This document shows positions 8,222 to 14,508 of a stretch of DNA of 64,000 nt, piece after piece. The notes under the pieces are model-generated. The model saw only the letters and a program-made list of their open reading frames with translations. It was not told the origin of the DNA and made no database searches. Within the stretch, counting starts at the first letter, position 1. Every line of letters starts with the position of its first letter. Source of the DNA: Calothrix sp. NIES-4101 (GTDB lineage Bacteria > Cyanobacteriota > Cyanobacteriia > Cyanobacteriales > Nostocaceae); the NCBI GenBank assembly GCA_004296455.1, contig AP018275.1:1-64000 (forward strand), written 5' to 3'. The position numbers were made by a program, and so were the translations under genes.

Positions 8222-9112
8222 TTATAACTTAAATAATGGTAATTGAATTACCTGCGAAGTTTGCAGGTTATCAAGATTAGATATCGAAATCCCTAATAGT
8301 CTAATGTTGCGATCGCCTAATTCAATAGTTTCCAATAGCGCTTTTGCCTCAGTAAAAATCTTATTTAAATCATTGATGCTAGTCCCAAAAGTTCGAGAGC
8401 GAGTAATCTGCTGATAGTCTGAAAACTTGACTTTTAATGTCAAAGTTCGACCTGATGTTTGATGTTTATCTAATCGCCCTTGCAGGGTTTCGGCAATTTG
8501 TTCGAGTTCCATCAATATGGTTGGTTTATCACTCAAGTCTTCGGCAAACGAGTTTTCTGCACCAATCGACTTACGAATACGGTTTGGTTCCACCGCTCGG
8601 TCATCAATAGCCCTGGCAATGTTGTAATAGTATTGCCCAGATTTACCAAACTGCTGCACCAAAAAATTAAGCGATCGCTCCTTTAGATCAGCCCCGGTGC
8701 TAATACCCAACGATTGCATTTTAGCAGCTGTGACTTTACCGATACCATGAAACTTTTCAATGGGTAAACTTTCTACAAAGGCTTCGGCATCTTCAGGTAA
8801 AATTACTTTCATACCATTGGGTTTGTTTATACCCGATGCCATTTTTGCTAGGAATTTATTGATGGATACCCCGGCTGATGCGGTGAGATTGGTTTGGGCG
8901 AATATTTCTGCCCTAATATGTCGGGCAATCGTTGAAGCGTAAGGTAATCCAGCTTTATTCTCGCTGACATCAAGATATGCTTCATCCAGGGCAACAGGTT
9001 CAAATATATCGGTGTAGCGTCGAAATATATTGTGGATTTGGGCTGAAATTGCGCGGTATACTTCAAATCTAGGACGGACGATGATGAGATGTGGGCATTT
9101 TGCAACTGCCAT
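8222..9112 (-). pseudogene. dinB: DNA polymerase IV (DinB), 5'-truncated
   Basis: The 296-residue frame matches Y-family polymerase IV from about residue 75 of a normal protein onward: VRPRFEVYRAIS, VALDEAYLDVS (catalytic Asp-Glu pair), ASAGVSINKFLAKMAS, the helix-hairpin-helix IEKFHGIGKVTAAKMQSLG and the little-finger domain. The first roughly 75 residues, including the DAFFASVE motif with the first catalytic aspartate, are absent. Upstream of about 9112 the sequence changes to a different, plus-strand coding remnant, so this is a rearrangement junction and the polymerase should be inactive. Intact DinB performs translesion synthesis. Confidence 0.85.
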
Positions 9113-9113
9113 A

Positions 9114-9389
9114 CTTGATGCGATCGCACAGTTTGGTTCTCAAGCTGATGTGCTTTTGGTTTCGTGGAGTCCAATGGAGAGCGATGCTATATGTCGTGCT
9201 GCTGCGGCTTGGGGAAGCGAACGACCGATAGTTTATATAGGGGAATATGGACGTTGTAATGCTTCAGATGAATTCTTTGAGAATTTTAAAATCGTTGAGG
9301 AATCAATAGCACCCTCGTTTTGCTCTTGGTATAGATGTAATGACCGAGTTTTTGTTGGGTATTATCTGCGGGTGAACGATACAGTATGA
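9114..9389 (+). pseudogene. 3' remnant of an unidentified gene
   Basis: The plus-strand frame has a coding-like composition from AIAQFGSQADVLLVSWSPM through PIVYIGEYGRCNASDEFFEN to a stop at 9387-9389. The VLLVSWSPM and IVYIGE pattern with a following C-A/S-D-E-F-F resembles the end of small Rossmann-like proteins, but I cannot name the family. Its 5' part is lost at the junction with dinB around 9112. Both partners at this junction are truncated, so it marks a deletion or recombination event. Confidence 0.6.
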
Positions 9390-9508
9390 GCGATGACACT
9401 TCACCGCAAGCGATCGCACTCCTTATCTTCTCAAATAGGTAGTAGACAAACCCATACTACAAATGTATTATGTAAATAAGTCTTAATTACAAATACTACA
9501 AGCTTTCA

Positions 9509-9740
9509 ATGATACGCAGATTGTCCTTAACCATTAGTAGCGCGATGCATTGCCAACCCAGCCAGGGTTTAGGCAGAGTCATGGCGCTGTTTGCGTTTGA
9601 GGGTACATATCGCTGTGGCGGCGGGAAATCTGCAAGTGTTGGCATTTTTGGAGCAATTGCTGAATGGCTGAATCCAGATCAACTTATTCAGAGCGGGAGG
9701 TGCAGATGTCTAGCACCAACATAGGGACAAAAGTATCGAT
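9509..9740 (+). other. GC-rich leader region upstream of HNH gene
   Basis: A relatively GC-rich stretch between the dinB junction and a strong hairpin. A short frame from 9509 has no recognisable protein signature, and the region may be an untranslated leader or a degraded gene. It ends in the terminator at 9747-9788, which abuts the ribosome-binding site of the HNH gene. Confidence 0.35.
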
Positions 9741-9746
9741 GACCTG

Positions 9747-9788
9747 ACCCCCGCTTCTTTTCATCTAGAGGCGGGGGTTATTTTTTTA
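9747..9788 (+). terminator. Intrinsic terminator or attenuator just before HNH gene
   Basis: Perfect 8-bp stem ACCCCCGC / GCGGGGGT with a 16-base loop, followed by TATTTTTTT. The U-tract runs straight into the AGGAG ribosome-binding site of the HNH gene at 9787-9791, so there is no room for a promoter between them; the element may act as an attenuator. Confidence 0.75.
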
Positions 9789-9800
9789 GGAGTGAATCAC

Positions 9801-10334
9801 ATGGAAGCTCAACCACCTTTTAGGCAACCACACATATTACAAAACTCAGTGGTGGTGTTCTCTAAAAACTACTTACCATTGGCACGCATCAACATCAAAC
9901 GAGCGATCGCACTGTTAATCACAGGTCAGGCAGAATCAGTGAATTTTGGTACTACAAAGCAGTGGGAAGTGCGATCGCCCAGTGTTGTACTACAAGTGCC
10001 AGAACATATCCGCTTAACCGTTGGTAATCCTGAACGTCATTGGAAAGTACCGCCTGTAAACCGTCGTGAAGTGTTGAGGCGAGACAACCACACCTGCCAA
10101 TACTGCGGCAGCACCAAGCATCTAACGCTTGACCATGTAATACCCCGTTCCAAAGGTGGACAGCATACCTGGGACAACGTTGTCACAGCTTGTGAGCGGT
10201 GTAACCAGAATAAGGGAAATCGCCTCCCACATGAAGCTGGAATGGTACTAAAAACCAAGCTCAAAGCTCCAATTCACCCAGCAGTTGCATTTGCCGAACA
10301 GTTTTGGAGCGCACAACGCCTTGAAACTGAGTAA
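9801..10334 (+). CDS. HNH endonuclease family protein
   Basis: A 177-residue protein from ATG 9801, spaced 9 bases from AGGAG. The N-terminal region VVVFSKNYLPLARINIKRAI with LLITGQAESV is the small domain that precedes HNH in a widespread bacterial nuclease family. The HNH ββα-metal domain spans about residues 90-150: RREVLRRDNHTCQYCG, LTLDHVIPRSKGG, WDNVVTACERCNQNKGNR. Two CxxC pairs bind structural zinc, and the HV-N-N residues form the catalytic site. It lies between a terminator-like hairpin and the tRNA array promoter. Role unknown; such genes accompany mobile elements and phages. Confidence 0.88.
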   Translation: MEAQPPFRQPHILQNSVVVFSKNYLPLARINIKRAIALLITGQAESVNFGTTKQWEVRSPSVVLQVPEHIRLTVGNPERHWKVPPVNRREVLRRDNHTCQYCGSTKHLTLDHVIPRSKGGQHTWDNVVTACERCNQNKGNRLPHEAGMVLKTKLKAPIHPAVAFAEQFWSAQRLETE

Positions 10335-10410
10335 TTCACTCCCATAAAACCCTGTCAGAGAGGGCACTACAACGATTACATAACACTGCCCTCTCACTTC
10401 TTAAAAAAAC

Positions 10411-10455
10411 TTGTAGTATGCCCTTGACATTTTGTAGTATGTTTTGTAGTATAAA
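10411..10455 (+). promoter_or_regulatory. Promoter of the tRNA array with triple TTGTAGTAT repeat
   Basis: A -35 TTGACA at 10424-10429 and a -10 TAGTAT at 10447-10452 are separated by 17 bp. Three copies of TTGTAGTAT occur at 10411-10419, 10432-10440 and 10444-10452, two flanking the -35 and one covering the -10, suggesting a repressor site. The first tRNA starts about 85 bp downstream. Confidence 0.65.
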
Positions 10456-10537
10456 TGTAGTGAGGCACTACAGCCTACCAAAAAGGCAGAGAGCAAACAC
10501 TATCAGAACCATGACAAATTAATAGATTGCCATACTT

Positions 10538-10613
10538 GGGGGTGTAGCTTAGTCCGGCTAAAAGCAGTCGCCTGTCGAGCGAAAGATCGTGGGTTCAAAT
10601 CCCATCATCCCCG
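10538..10613 (+). tRNA. tRNA-Asp(GUC)
   Basis: Cloverleaf with acceptor GGGGGTG/CATCCCC, anticodon loop CTGTCGA and T arm GGGTTCAAATCCC. First gene of the array. The 76-base form is normal; one G-A mismatch sits at the top of the anticodon stem. Confidence 0.85.
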
Positions 10614-10618
10614 TGTGT

Positions 10619-10692
10619 AGCCTTGTGGACGAATAGATAAGTTGCTGTGCCTCTCAAGCACGGAGGAGCGGGTGCAACTCCCGTCAAGGCTT
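10619..10692 (+). tRNA. tRNA-Glu(CUC)
   Basis: Acceptor AGCCTTG/CAAGGCT, anticodon loop CTCTCAA, T stem GCGGG/CCCGT with loop TGCAACT. CCA is encoded at 10693-10695. The D loop lacks a clear GG pair, and the first acceptor pair is A-T, so the gene is somewhat degenerate. Confidence 0.75.
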
Positions 10693-10697
10693 CCAAT

Positions 10698-10769
10698 GCA
10701 GGGATGGTGTAATTGGCAACATCACAGTCTCCAAAACTGTTGTTCTGGGTTCAAGTCCTAGTCTCTGCG
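10698..10769 (+). tRNA. tRNA-Trp(CCA)
   Basis: Acceptor GCAGGGA/TCTCTGC with discriminator G, anticodon stem ACAGT/ACTGT with loop CTCCAAA, T arm CTGGG TTCAAGT CCTAG. Regular class I structure. Confidence 0.85.
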
Positions 10770-10794
10770 TTGCCGTGTCCTGATCGAAAAAGCT

Positions 10795-10866
<72 letters not shown>

Positions 10867-10896
10867 AACAGCTTTTTCAACTTACATGGCATACAT

Positions 10897-10992
10897 GGTG
10901 CTGTAGGCAAATTGGTTAAGCCGTCTGTCTTTCAAGCAGGAGATTGCGGGTACCCTTCGGGAAGGCTTCGCCAACAAGTCCCGTCAGCACTA
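10897..10992 (+). tRNA. tRNA-Glu(UUC) with T-loop insertion
   Basis: Acceptor GGTGCTG/CAGCACT, anticodon loop CTTTCAA, T stem GCGGG/CCCGT. The T loop, normally TTCAAGT, is expanded by a repeat of the cccttcgggaaggcttcg type inserted after its first T, giving a 96-base gene. See the T-loop insertion finding. Confidence 0.75.
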
Positions 10993-10999
10993 TTAACAT

Positions 11000-11100
11000 G
11001 GGTCGGCTCACCAAAAGAGTGTGGGTAACTGTCTGTAAAACAGCCGCGATCGCATTGCTGGTACCCTTCGGGAAGCAAGCTACAATTCCAGCTCGACCCA
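11000..11100 (+). tRNA. tRNA-Tyr(GUA) with T-loop insertion
   Basis: Acceptor GGGTCGG/TCGACCC, discriminator A, anticodon loop CTGTAAA between ACTGT and ACAGC. The class II variable arm contains a GCGATCGC (HIP1) palindrome. T stem GCTGG/CCAGC encloses a loop carrying the acccttcgggaagcaagcta repeat after its first T. Confidence 0.8.
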
Positions 11101-11104
11101 TTAT

Positions 11105-11214
11105 GGAGAGATTGCTATTGGCAAGGCAAGCTGTTTGCACTCACAGTCGTGAGATTCATCATCTCACTGTGGGTACTGCTCCGCAGAAGCAAGCTACGAC
11201 TCCCTCTCTCTCCG
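11105..11214 (+). tRNA. Serine-type tRNA body with apparent GCA anticodon and T-loop insertion
   Basis: Acceptor GGAGAGA/TCTCTCC with discriminator G and the class II variable hairpin GTGAGAT/ATCTCAC are those of tRNA-Ser. The anticodon loop region CTGT-TTGCACTC-ACAG is 8 bases and would present GCA (Cys) rather than a serine anticodon. The T loop carries the actgctccgcagaagcaagc repeat. Identity is uncertain. Confidence 0.65.
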
Positions 11215-11219
11215 CCTTT

Positions 11220-11291
11220 GAGGACGTGGTGTAACGGAGAACATACCAGGTTTCGACCCTGATGATGAGGGTTCAATTCCTTCCGTCCTCG
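11220..11291 (+). tRNA. tRNA-Arg(UCG)
   Basis: Perfect acceptor GAGGACG/CGTCCTC with discriminator G. Anticodon stem CCAGG/CCTGA with loop TTTCGAC gives UCG. T arm is imperfect (GAGGG TTCAATT CCTTC). Confidence 0.75.
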
Positions 11292-11297
11292 CTTTAT

Positions 11298-11374
11298 CCC
11301 CCGGTAGCTCAGTTTTGGTAGAGAGCGCTGGTCTGAAAAACCAGAGGTCGTCGGTTCGATTCCGACCTGGGGGA
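11298..11374 (+). tRNA. tRNA-Phe(GAA)
   Basis: Acceptor CCCCCGG/CTGGGGG, anticodon stem CTGGT/ACCAG with loop CTGAAAA, T arm GTCGG TTCGATT CCGAC, discriminator A. Well-formed. Confidence 0.88.
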
Positions 11375-11383
11375 CTGGCACAT

Positions 11384-11455
<72 letters not shown>

Positions 11456-11463
11456 TTATTCAT

Positions 11464-11535
11464 TGCCTTGTAGTGTAATTGGCAACACACCTCTCTTTGA
11501 AAGAGGTATTTCAGGTTCAAGTCCTGACGAGGCAG
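11464..11535 (+). tRNA. tRNA-Gln(UUG)
   Basis: Acceptor TGCCTTG/CGAGGCA, anticodon stem CCTCT/AGAGG with loop CTTTGAA, T arm TCAGG TTCAAGT CCTGA. Discriminator G is followed by an encoded CCA at 11536-11538. Confidence 0.87.
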
Positions 11536-11544
11536 CCAAATTCT

Positions 11545-11619
11545 GCTCCTGTAGCCCAACTGGAAGAGGCGGCTGTCTCAAAAACAGTCTGTGTGTGGGT
11601 TCAAATCCCACCGGGAGTA
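11545..11619 (+). tRNA. tRNA with leucine anticodon CAA but short variable loop
   Basis: Acceptor GCTCCTG/CGGGAGT (G-U first pair), anticodon stem GCTGT/ACAGT with loop CTCAAAA, T arm GTGGG TTCAAAT CCCAC, A73 and encoded CCA. Only six bases (CTGTGT) separate the anticodon and T stems, whereas bacterial tRNA-Leu has a long class II arm. Confidence 0.75.
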
Positions 11620-11623
11620 CCAA

Positions 11624-11697
11624 CGGGATGTGGCGCAACTTGGTAGCGCGGCAGCTTTGGGAGCTGAAGGTTGCAGGTTCAAATCCTGCCATCCCGA
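11624..11697 (+). tRNA. tRNA-Pro(UGG)
   Basis: Perfect acceptor CGGGATG/CATCCCG with discriminator A, anticodon stem GCAGC/GCTGA with loop TTTGGGA, T arm GCAGG TTCAAAT CCTGC. Canonical bacterial tRNA-Pro features. Confidence 0.88.
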
Positions 11698-11702
11698 CCT
11701 TT

Positions 11703-11776
11703 GCCCTTGTGACGAAACTGGCAAACGTGCTGGTCTTAGAAACCAGATTTTGTGGGTTCGACTCCCACCAAGGGTA
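11703..11776 (+). tRNA. tRNA with leucine anticodon UAG but short variable loop
   Basis: Acceptor GCCCTTG/CAAGGGT, A73, anticodon stem CTGGT/ACCAG with loop CTTAGAA, T arm GTGGG TTCGACT CCCAC. The variable region is ATTTT, so class I size, unlike ordinary tRNA-Leu. Confidence 0.78.
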
Positions 11777-11782
11777 CTGTAT

Positions 11783-11855
11783 GGGTCGTTAGCTCAATGG
11801 CTAGAGTTCCCGCCTTTTAAGCGGAGTGATCAGAGTTCGAGTCTCTGACGACCCA
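11783..11855 (+). tRNA. tRNA-Lys(UUU)
   Basis: Perfect acceptor GGGTCGT/ACGACCC with discriminator A, anticodon stem CCCGC/GCGGA with loop CTTTTAA, T arm CAGAG TTCGAGT CTCTG. Canonical; complements the degenerate CUU isoacceptor. Confidence 0.9.
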
Positions 11856-11859
11856 CCTT

Positions 11860-11933
11860 GCCCCTGTGATGCAATTGGTAGACATGACCTGCTTAAAACG
11901 GGTTTTCTACGGGTTCAAGTCCTGTCAGGGGTA
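11860..11933 (+). tRNA. tRNA with leucine anticodon UAA but short variable loop
   Basis: Acceptor GCCCCTG/CAGGGGT and the D region GTGATGCAATTGGTAGACAT resemble tRNA-Leu, A73 is present and the loop is CTTAAAA. The variable region is only TTTCT, so the usual long arm is missing. T arm ACGGG TTCAAGT CCTGT. Confidence 0.8.
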
Positions 11934-11934
11934 T

Positions 11935-12028
11935 CGCGGAGATTGAGCTATGGTGCGCTCTGAGGTCTCATAAGCCTTCACTTAGTGGGTACCCTTCGGG
12001 AAGCAAGCTACAAATCCCACCTCCGCTA
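11935..12028 (+). tRNA. tRNA-Met(CAU), initiator-like acceptor, T-loop insertion
   Basis: Acceptor CGCGGAG/CTCCGCT leaves C1 unpaired with U72, the hallmark position of initiator tRNAs, and ACCA follows. Anticodon loop CTCATAA; the stem (GAGGT/GCCTT) lacks the full three G-C pairs of initiators. The T loop carries the acccttcgggaagcaagcta repeat between GTGGG and CCCAC. Confidence 0.72.
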
Positions 12029-12037
12029 CCAATTTAT

Positions 12038-12135
12038 GGGAGTGTCGCCTAATGGATGGGCATCGATCTTCTAAATCGACCGATGTAGGTACTCTACGAG
12101 AAGCCGCTCCGCGTCTACAAGTCCTACCACTCCTG
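12038..12135 (+). tRNA. tRNA-Arg(UCU) with T-loop insertion
   Basis: Acceptor GGGAGTG/CACTCCT, anticodon stem TCGAT/ATCGA with loop CTTCTAA. T stem GTAGG/CCTAC encloses a loop carrying a variant repeat (actctacgagaagccgctcc...) after its first T. Confidence 0.75.
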
Positions 12136-12143
12136 CTAAATAT

Positions 12144-12217
12144 GGGTCTGTAGCTTAACTGGGAAAGCGTCTGCCTTGCAAGCAGAAAGATGTCGGTTCA
12201 AATCCGACCAGTATCCA
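12144..12217 (+). tRNA. tRNA-Ala(UGC) with bulged acceptor
   Basis: Anticodon stem TCTGC/GCAGA with loop CTTGCAA and T arm GTCGG TTCAAAT CCGAC are perfect. The acceptor GGGTCTG pairs with CAGTATCC only if one T is bulged; this keeps the G3-U70 alanine identity pair. The extra base may impair the molecule. Confidence 0.75.
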
Positions 12218-12222
12218 CTGAT

Positions 12223-12298
12223 GGTGTTTGAAGCCAAAGCGGTCGCGGCGCTGGTTTGTGGAACCAGTCATTAGGGAGTTCAAGCCTCCTCAGACACC
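12223..12298 (+). tRNA. tRNA-His(GUG)
   Basis: Encodes the extra G-1 opposite C73, the histidine identity feature: acceptor G-GTGTTTG/CAGACAC-C. Anticodon stem CTGGT/ACCAG with loop TTGTGGA; T arm GGGAG TTCAAGC CTCCT. Confidence 0.85.
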
Positions 12299-12305
12299 CC
12301 TAAAT

Positions 12306-12388
12306 GGAAGATGCTGCTCAAGGGAGGGCAACTAGTCTTGAAAACTAGAGCAGGGTAATACCTGGGAGTTCAATTCTTCCATCTTCCG
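12306..12388 (+). tRNA. tRNA-Ser(UGA)
   Basis: Acceptor GGAAGAT/ATCTTCC with discriminator G, anticodon stem CTAGT/ACTAG with loop CTTGAAA, and a class II variable arm (CAGG/CCTG). T arm GGGAG TTCAATT CTTCC. Confidence 0.83.
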
Positions 12389-12392
12389 CCTT

Positions 12393-12464
12393 CCACCTGA
12401 AGCCGAAAAGTGAGGCGCTGTGCTGATAACACAGTCATAGGAGGAGCATTACCTCCCTGGTGGA
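12393..12464 (+). tRNA. tRNA-Ile(GAU)
   Basis: Acceptor CCACCTG/CTGGTGG (one T-T mismatch), anticodon stem CTGTG/CACAG with loop CTGATAA, T stem GGAGG/CCTCC with the unusual loop AGCATTA lacking T54-T55. Last tRNA of the array. Confidence 0.75.
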
Positions 12465-12516
12465 TTACAAACAAGTTGTACACTATCTATACGAGCGTAT
12501 ATAACCGGGTGTAGAC

Positions 12517-13119
12517 ATGGCAAAAGTCGAGCGGGAATCTATCAACTTCAAACTGCCCAAACCCTTAGCAGATGCACTTCGAGCCAAAGCAGTCGAACTC
12601 AACACCACCGCTACAGATTTAGTTATTCAAGGACTGCACCACGTTTTAGGTGATGTTCCCGGTGTAGAAAATAGTGTAGAAATTCGTCTATATCAACTTG
12701 AAGAAGAATTTTTCCGCTTTAAAGAAAGCATCAACGAAGATAATCCAAATCAAAGTAGTACAAATCCCCAACAGGAAACCAGATTAACGAGCGTTGAAGC
12801 CAAACTTGAAGCCCTAACAAATAAACTTGCCAGGTTTGAGGGTGCATTGATGCAGATGCAGTCGAGTATTAACGCTAATGCATCAAAATCGCGCTACAAA
12901 TCGAGTTACACTGCAAATTATCATGCTCCACCACCACAAATCGAACCACTCGATGAAGAAACATTTGCTCTTAGGCTTGGTAGTAATGTCCCCACAGTAC
13001 AAGAAAATCGTGCAACCTGGAGCCAAGAACAATTTGAAAGCTGGTGTTGCGATCGCGATCCGATTAAACGCAAATGGCGATATAACAACAAAGATGGCAA
13101 ATACCATCCCGTTAAATAG
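12517..13119 (+). CDS. Ribbon-helix-helix-like N-terminus plus coiled-coil plasmid protein
   Basis: A 200-residue protein beginning MAKVERESINFKLPKPLADAL, a pattern of a short beta strand followed by ALRAKAVELNTTATDLVIQG helices as in ribbon-helix-helix or CopG-type DNA-binding domains. Residues about 60-120 form a heptad-rich segment (ETRLTSVEAKLEALTNKLAR) likely to be a coiled coil. The tail holds WSQEQFESWCCDRDPIKRKWRY. No enzyme motif. It lies 52 bp downstream of the last tRNA on the same strand and converges on the integrase gene. A DNA-binding or partition role is plausible but unproven; it might bind the TTGTAGTAT repeats upstream. Confidence 0.7.
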   Translation: MAKVERESINFKLPKPLADALRAKAVELNTTATDLVIQGLHHVLGDVPGVENSVEIRLYQLEEEFFRFKESINEDNPNQSSTNPQQETRLTSVEAKLEALTNKLARFEGALMQMQSSINANASKSRYKSSYTANYHAPPPQIEPLDEETFALRLGSNVPTVQENRATWSQEQFESWCCDRDPIKRKWRYNNKDGKYHPVK

Positions 13120-13124
13120 CTACG

Positions 13125-14075
13125 CTAAAAATCTAATTTCTGTACGGCTTTACGTTTAACTTCCTCACCCCTGCGGTCGTATCTAGCGGTGGTTTCCACA
13201 GAAGCATGACCTGCTAATTTTTGCACGGTGACAATATCAATCCCAGCATCTAACAAATCCGAGCAGAATGTCCGCCTAAAGTCATGGGGGGAAAAACATT
13301 CTACACCAGCAGCTAAAGCCCGTCGTCGCACAATTTTTAATACCGCATCCGGGCACATATTTCGCAACTGCACCTCTCCACCCTTACGGATGGGGCACAA
13401 CAATGGTCCAGGTTCTGAACCCCTAACTTCAATCCAACTCTTGACTAATGAGATTGCACTTTCGGGTAAATAAACCAACCTATCCTTCCCACCTTTACCC
13501 TGCCGCACTGACAACGCGCCAATTTCCGGGTTAAAGTCCTTCAATTCTAGGCTAGCCGCCTCAGCCCGTCGCAATCCAGCACCGCGCAGTATGGCAATCA
13601 ACGCCCCATCCCTCGCACCACTGGGTGTCAAATCAGCTTTACAAATATCAATTAAATTGCTAATCTCATTTTTACTTAAAGCTCTACCTTTAAGTAAGGA
13701 ATTACCTTTTATACTTTGAAAATCCACAGCTTTAGAATAGTCGAGGGGGTCAATCAAGTCTAACCTAGCGGCTTCTTTTAGTACCCTCCTCAAAGCACAC
13801 AGCATTTTATTCGCCGTCGCTGGAGCATATTTTTGTTTTAAAGCTGTACGGAGAGCCGAAGTATGTTTATATCTAAGTGCTGCCCAATTTAACGTAGATG
13901 CATCACATTCACCATCTGTTAGCAAGTATGCGATCGCATTTAATGTCTGCTGCATCGTTGGCAGCGACCCCTCACTCAAAGATGCCAAATATACAGCTGC
14001 TGGATGCTGATTCAACGGCACCGGAGACGTTAATCTTAGACTTTGAGATTCACCATACGAGAGCAGCAAGGACAT
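13125..14075 (-). CDS. Tyrosine recombinase / integrase (XerC-D-like)
   Basis: A 316-residue recombinase. The N-terminal SAM-like core-binding domain spans about residues 25-120. The catalytic domain shows the first arginine in ILRGAGLRRAEAASLEL, the lysine in the KGGKDRLVYLP beta hairpin, HDFRRTFCSDLL (H-x-x-R), the second His in GHASVETTARYDRR and the nucleophile Tyr there. It converges with the RHH-type gene, only 5 bp apart. Integrases beside tRNA arrays suggest that the array moves as part of an integrative element or is resolved as a plasmid; a matching att site was not identified. Confidence 0.92.
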   Translation of the reverse strand: MSLLLSYGESQSLRLTSPVPLNQHPAAVYLASLSEGSLPTMQQTLNAIAYLLTDGECDASTLNWAALRYKHTSALRTALKQKYAPATANKMLCALRRVLKEAARLDLIDPLDYSKAVDFQSIKGNSLLKGRALSKNEISNLIDICKADLTPSGARDGALIAILRGAGLRRAEAASLELKDFNPEIGALSVRQGKGGKDRLVYLPESAISLVKSWIEVRGSEPGPLLCPIRKGGEVQLRNMCPDAVLKIVRRRALAAGVECFSPHDFRRTFCSDLLDAGIDIVTVQKLAGHASVETTARYDRRGEEVKRKAVQKLDF

Positions 14076-14508
14076 TTGCTCTTTAGAATAAGTTATGTCA
14101 AATCTGGTTGATTAGCCACACGAATTGTTGTATTGACACGTCAAACAAGCTTGATAGTAGCGGGTTGTATTTGCCTGGGTAGTTCTGGGGGAAAAGACGA
14201 AGGGGCGATCGTTTCATCCAGATTTATTACTTGGGGAAAAGTAGCGAGCGTGACATGAGCCGCCACGTAACGTCTGGAAGTCTTGCTAGGGAAGGGTTAC
14301 ACAAATAAAATTGCTTTCCAACCCCAAAATCGCCAAAAAACGTTATTTTTACTGAATTAAAATTTGTATTGTAGAGCATAGTATAAAGTCTGTTTCTCAG
14401 TTCCCTCACAACTTCCTCAAATTTGATTAGTATTTTAAACACATAATCAATCAGTGTTATAACTCTGTGTCTACTTAGGATTTGCACCTCATCGGAGAAA
14501 AGCAAGTT
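14076..14508. other. Intergenic region without gene
   Basis: AT-rich in its second half. I see no coding frame with a start and a family signature and no RNA gene. It presumably carries the promoters of the integrase (minus) and pentapeptide (plus) genes. Confidence 0.5.

Noticed and set aside
9509-9724. 71-residue reading frame before the HNH gene
   Set aside because: No recognisable domain; another frame across the same DNA is equally protein-like in part, so it was kept only as a leader or degraded region.
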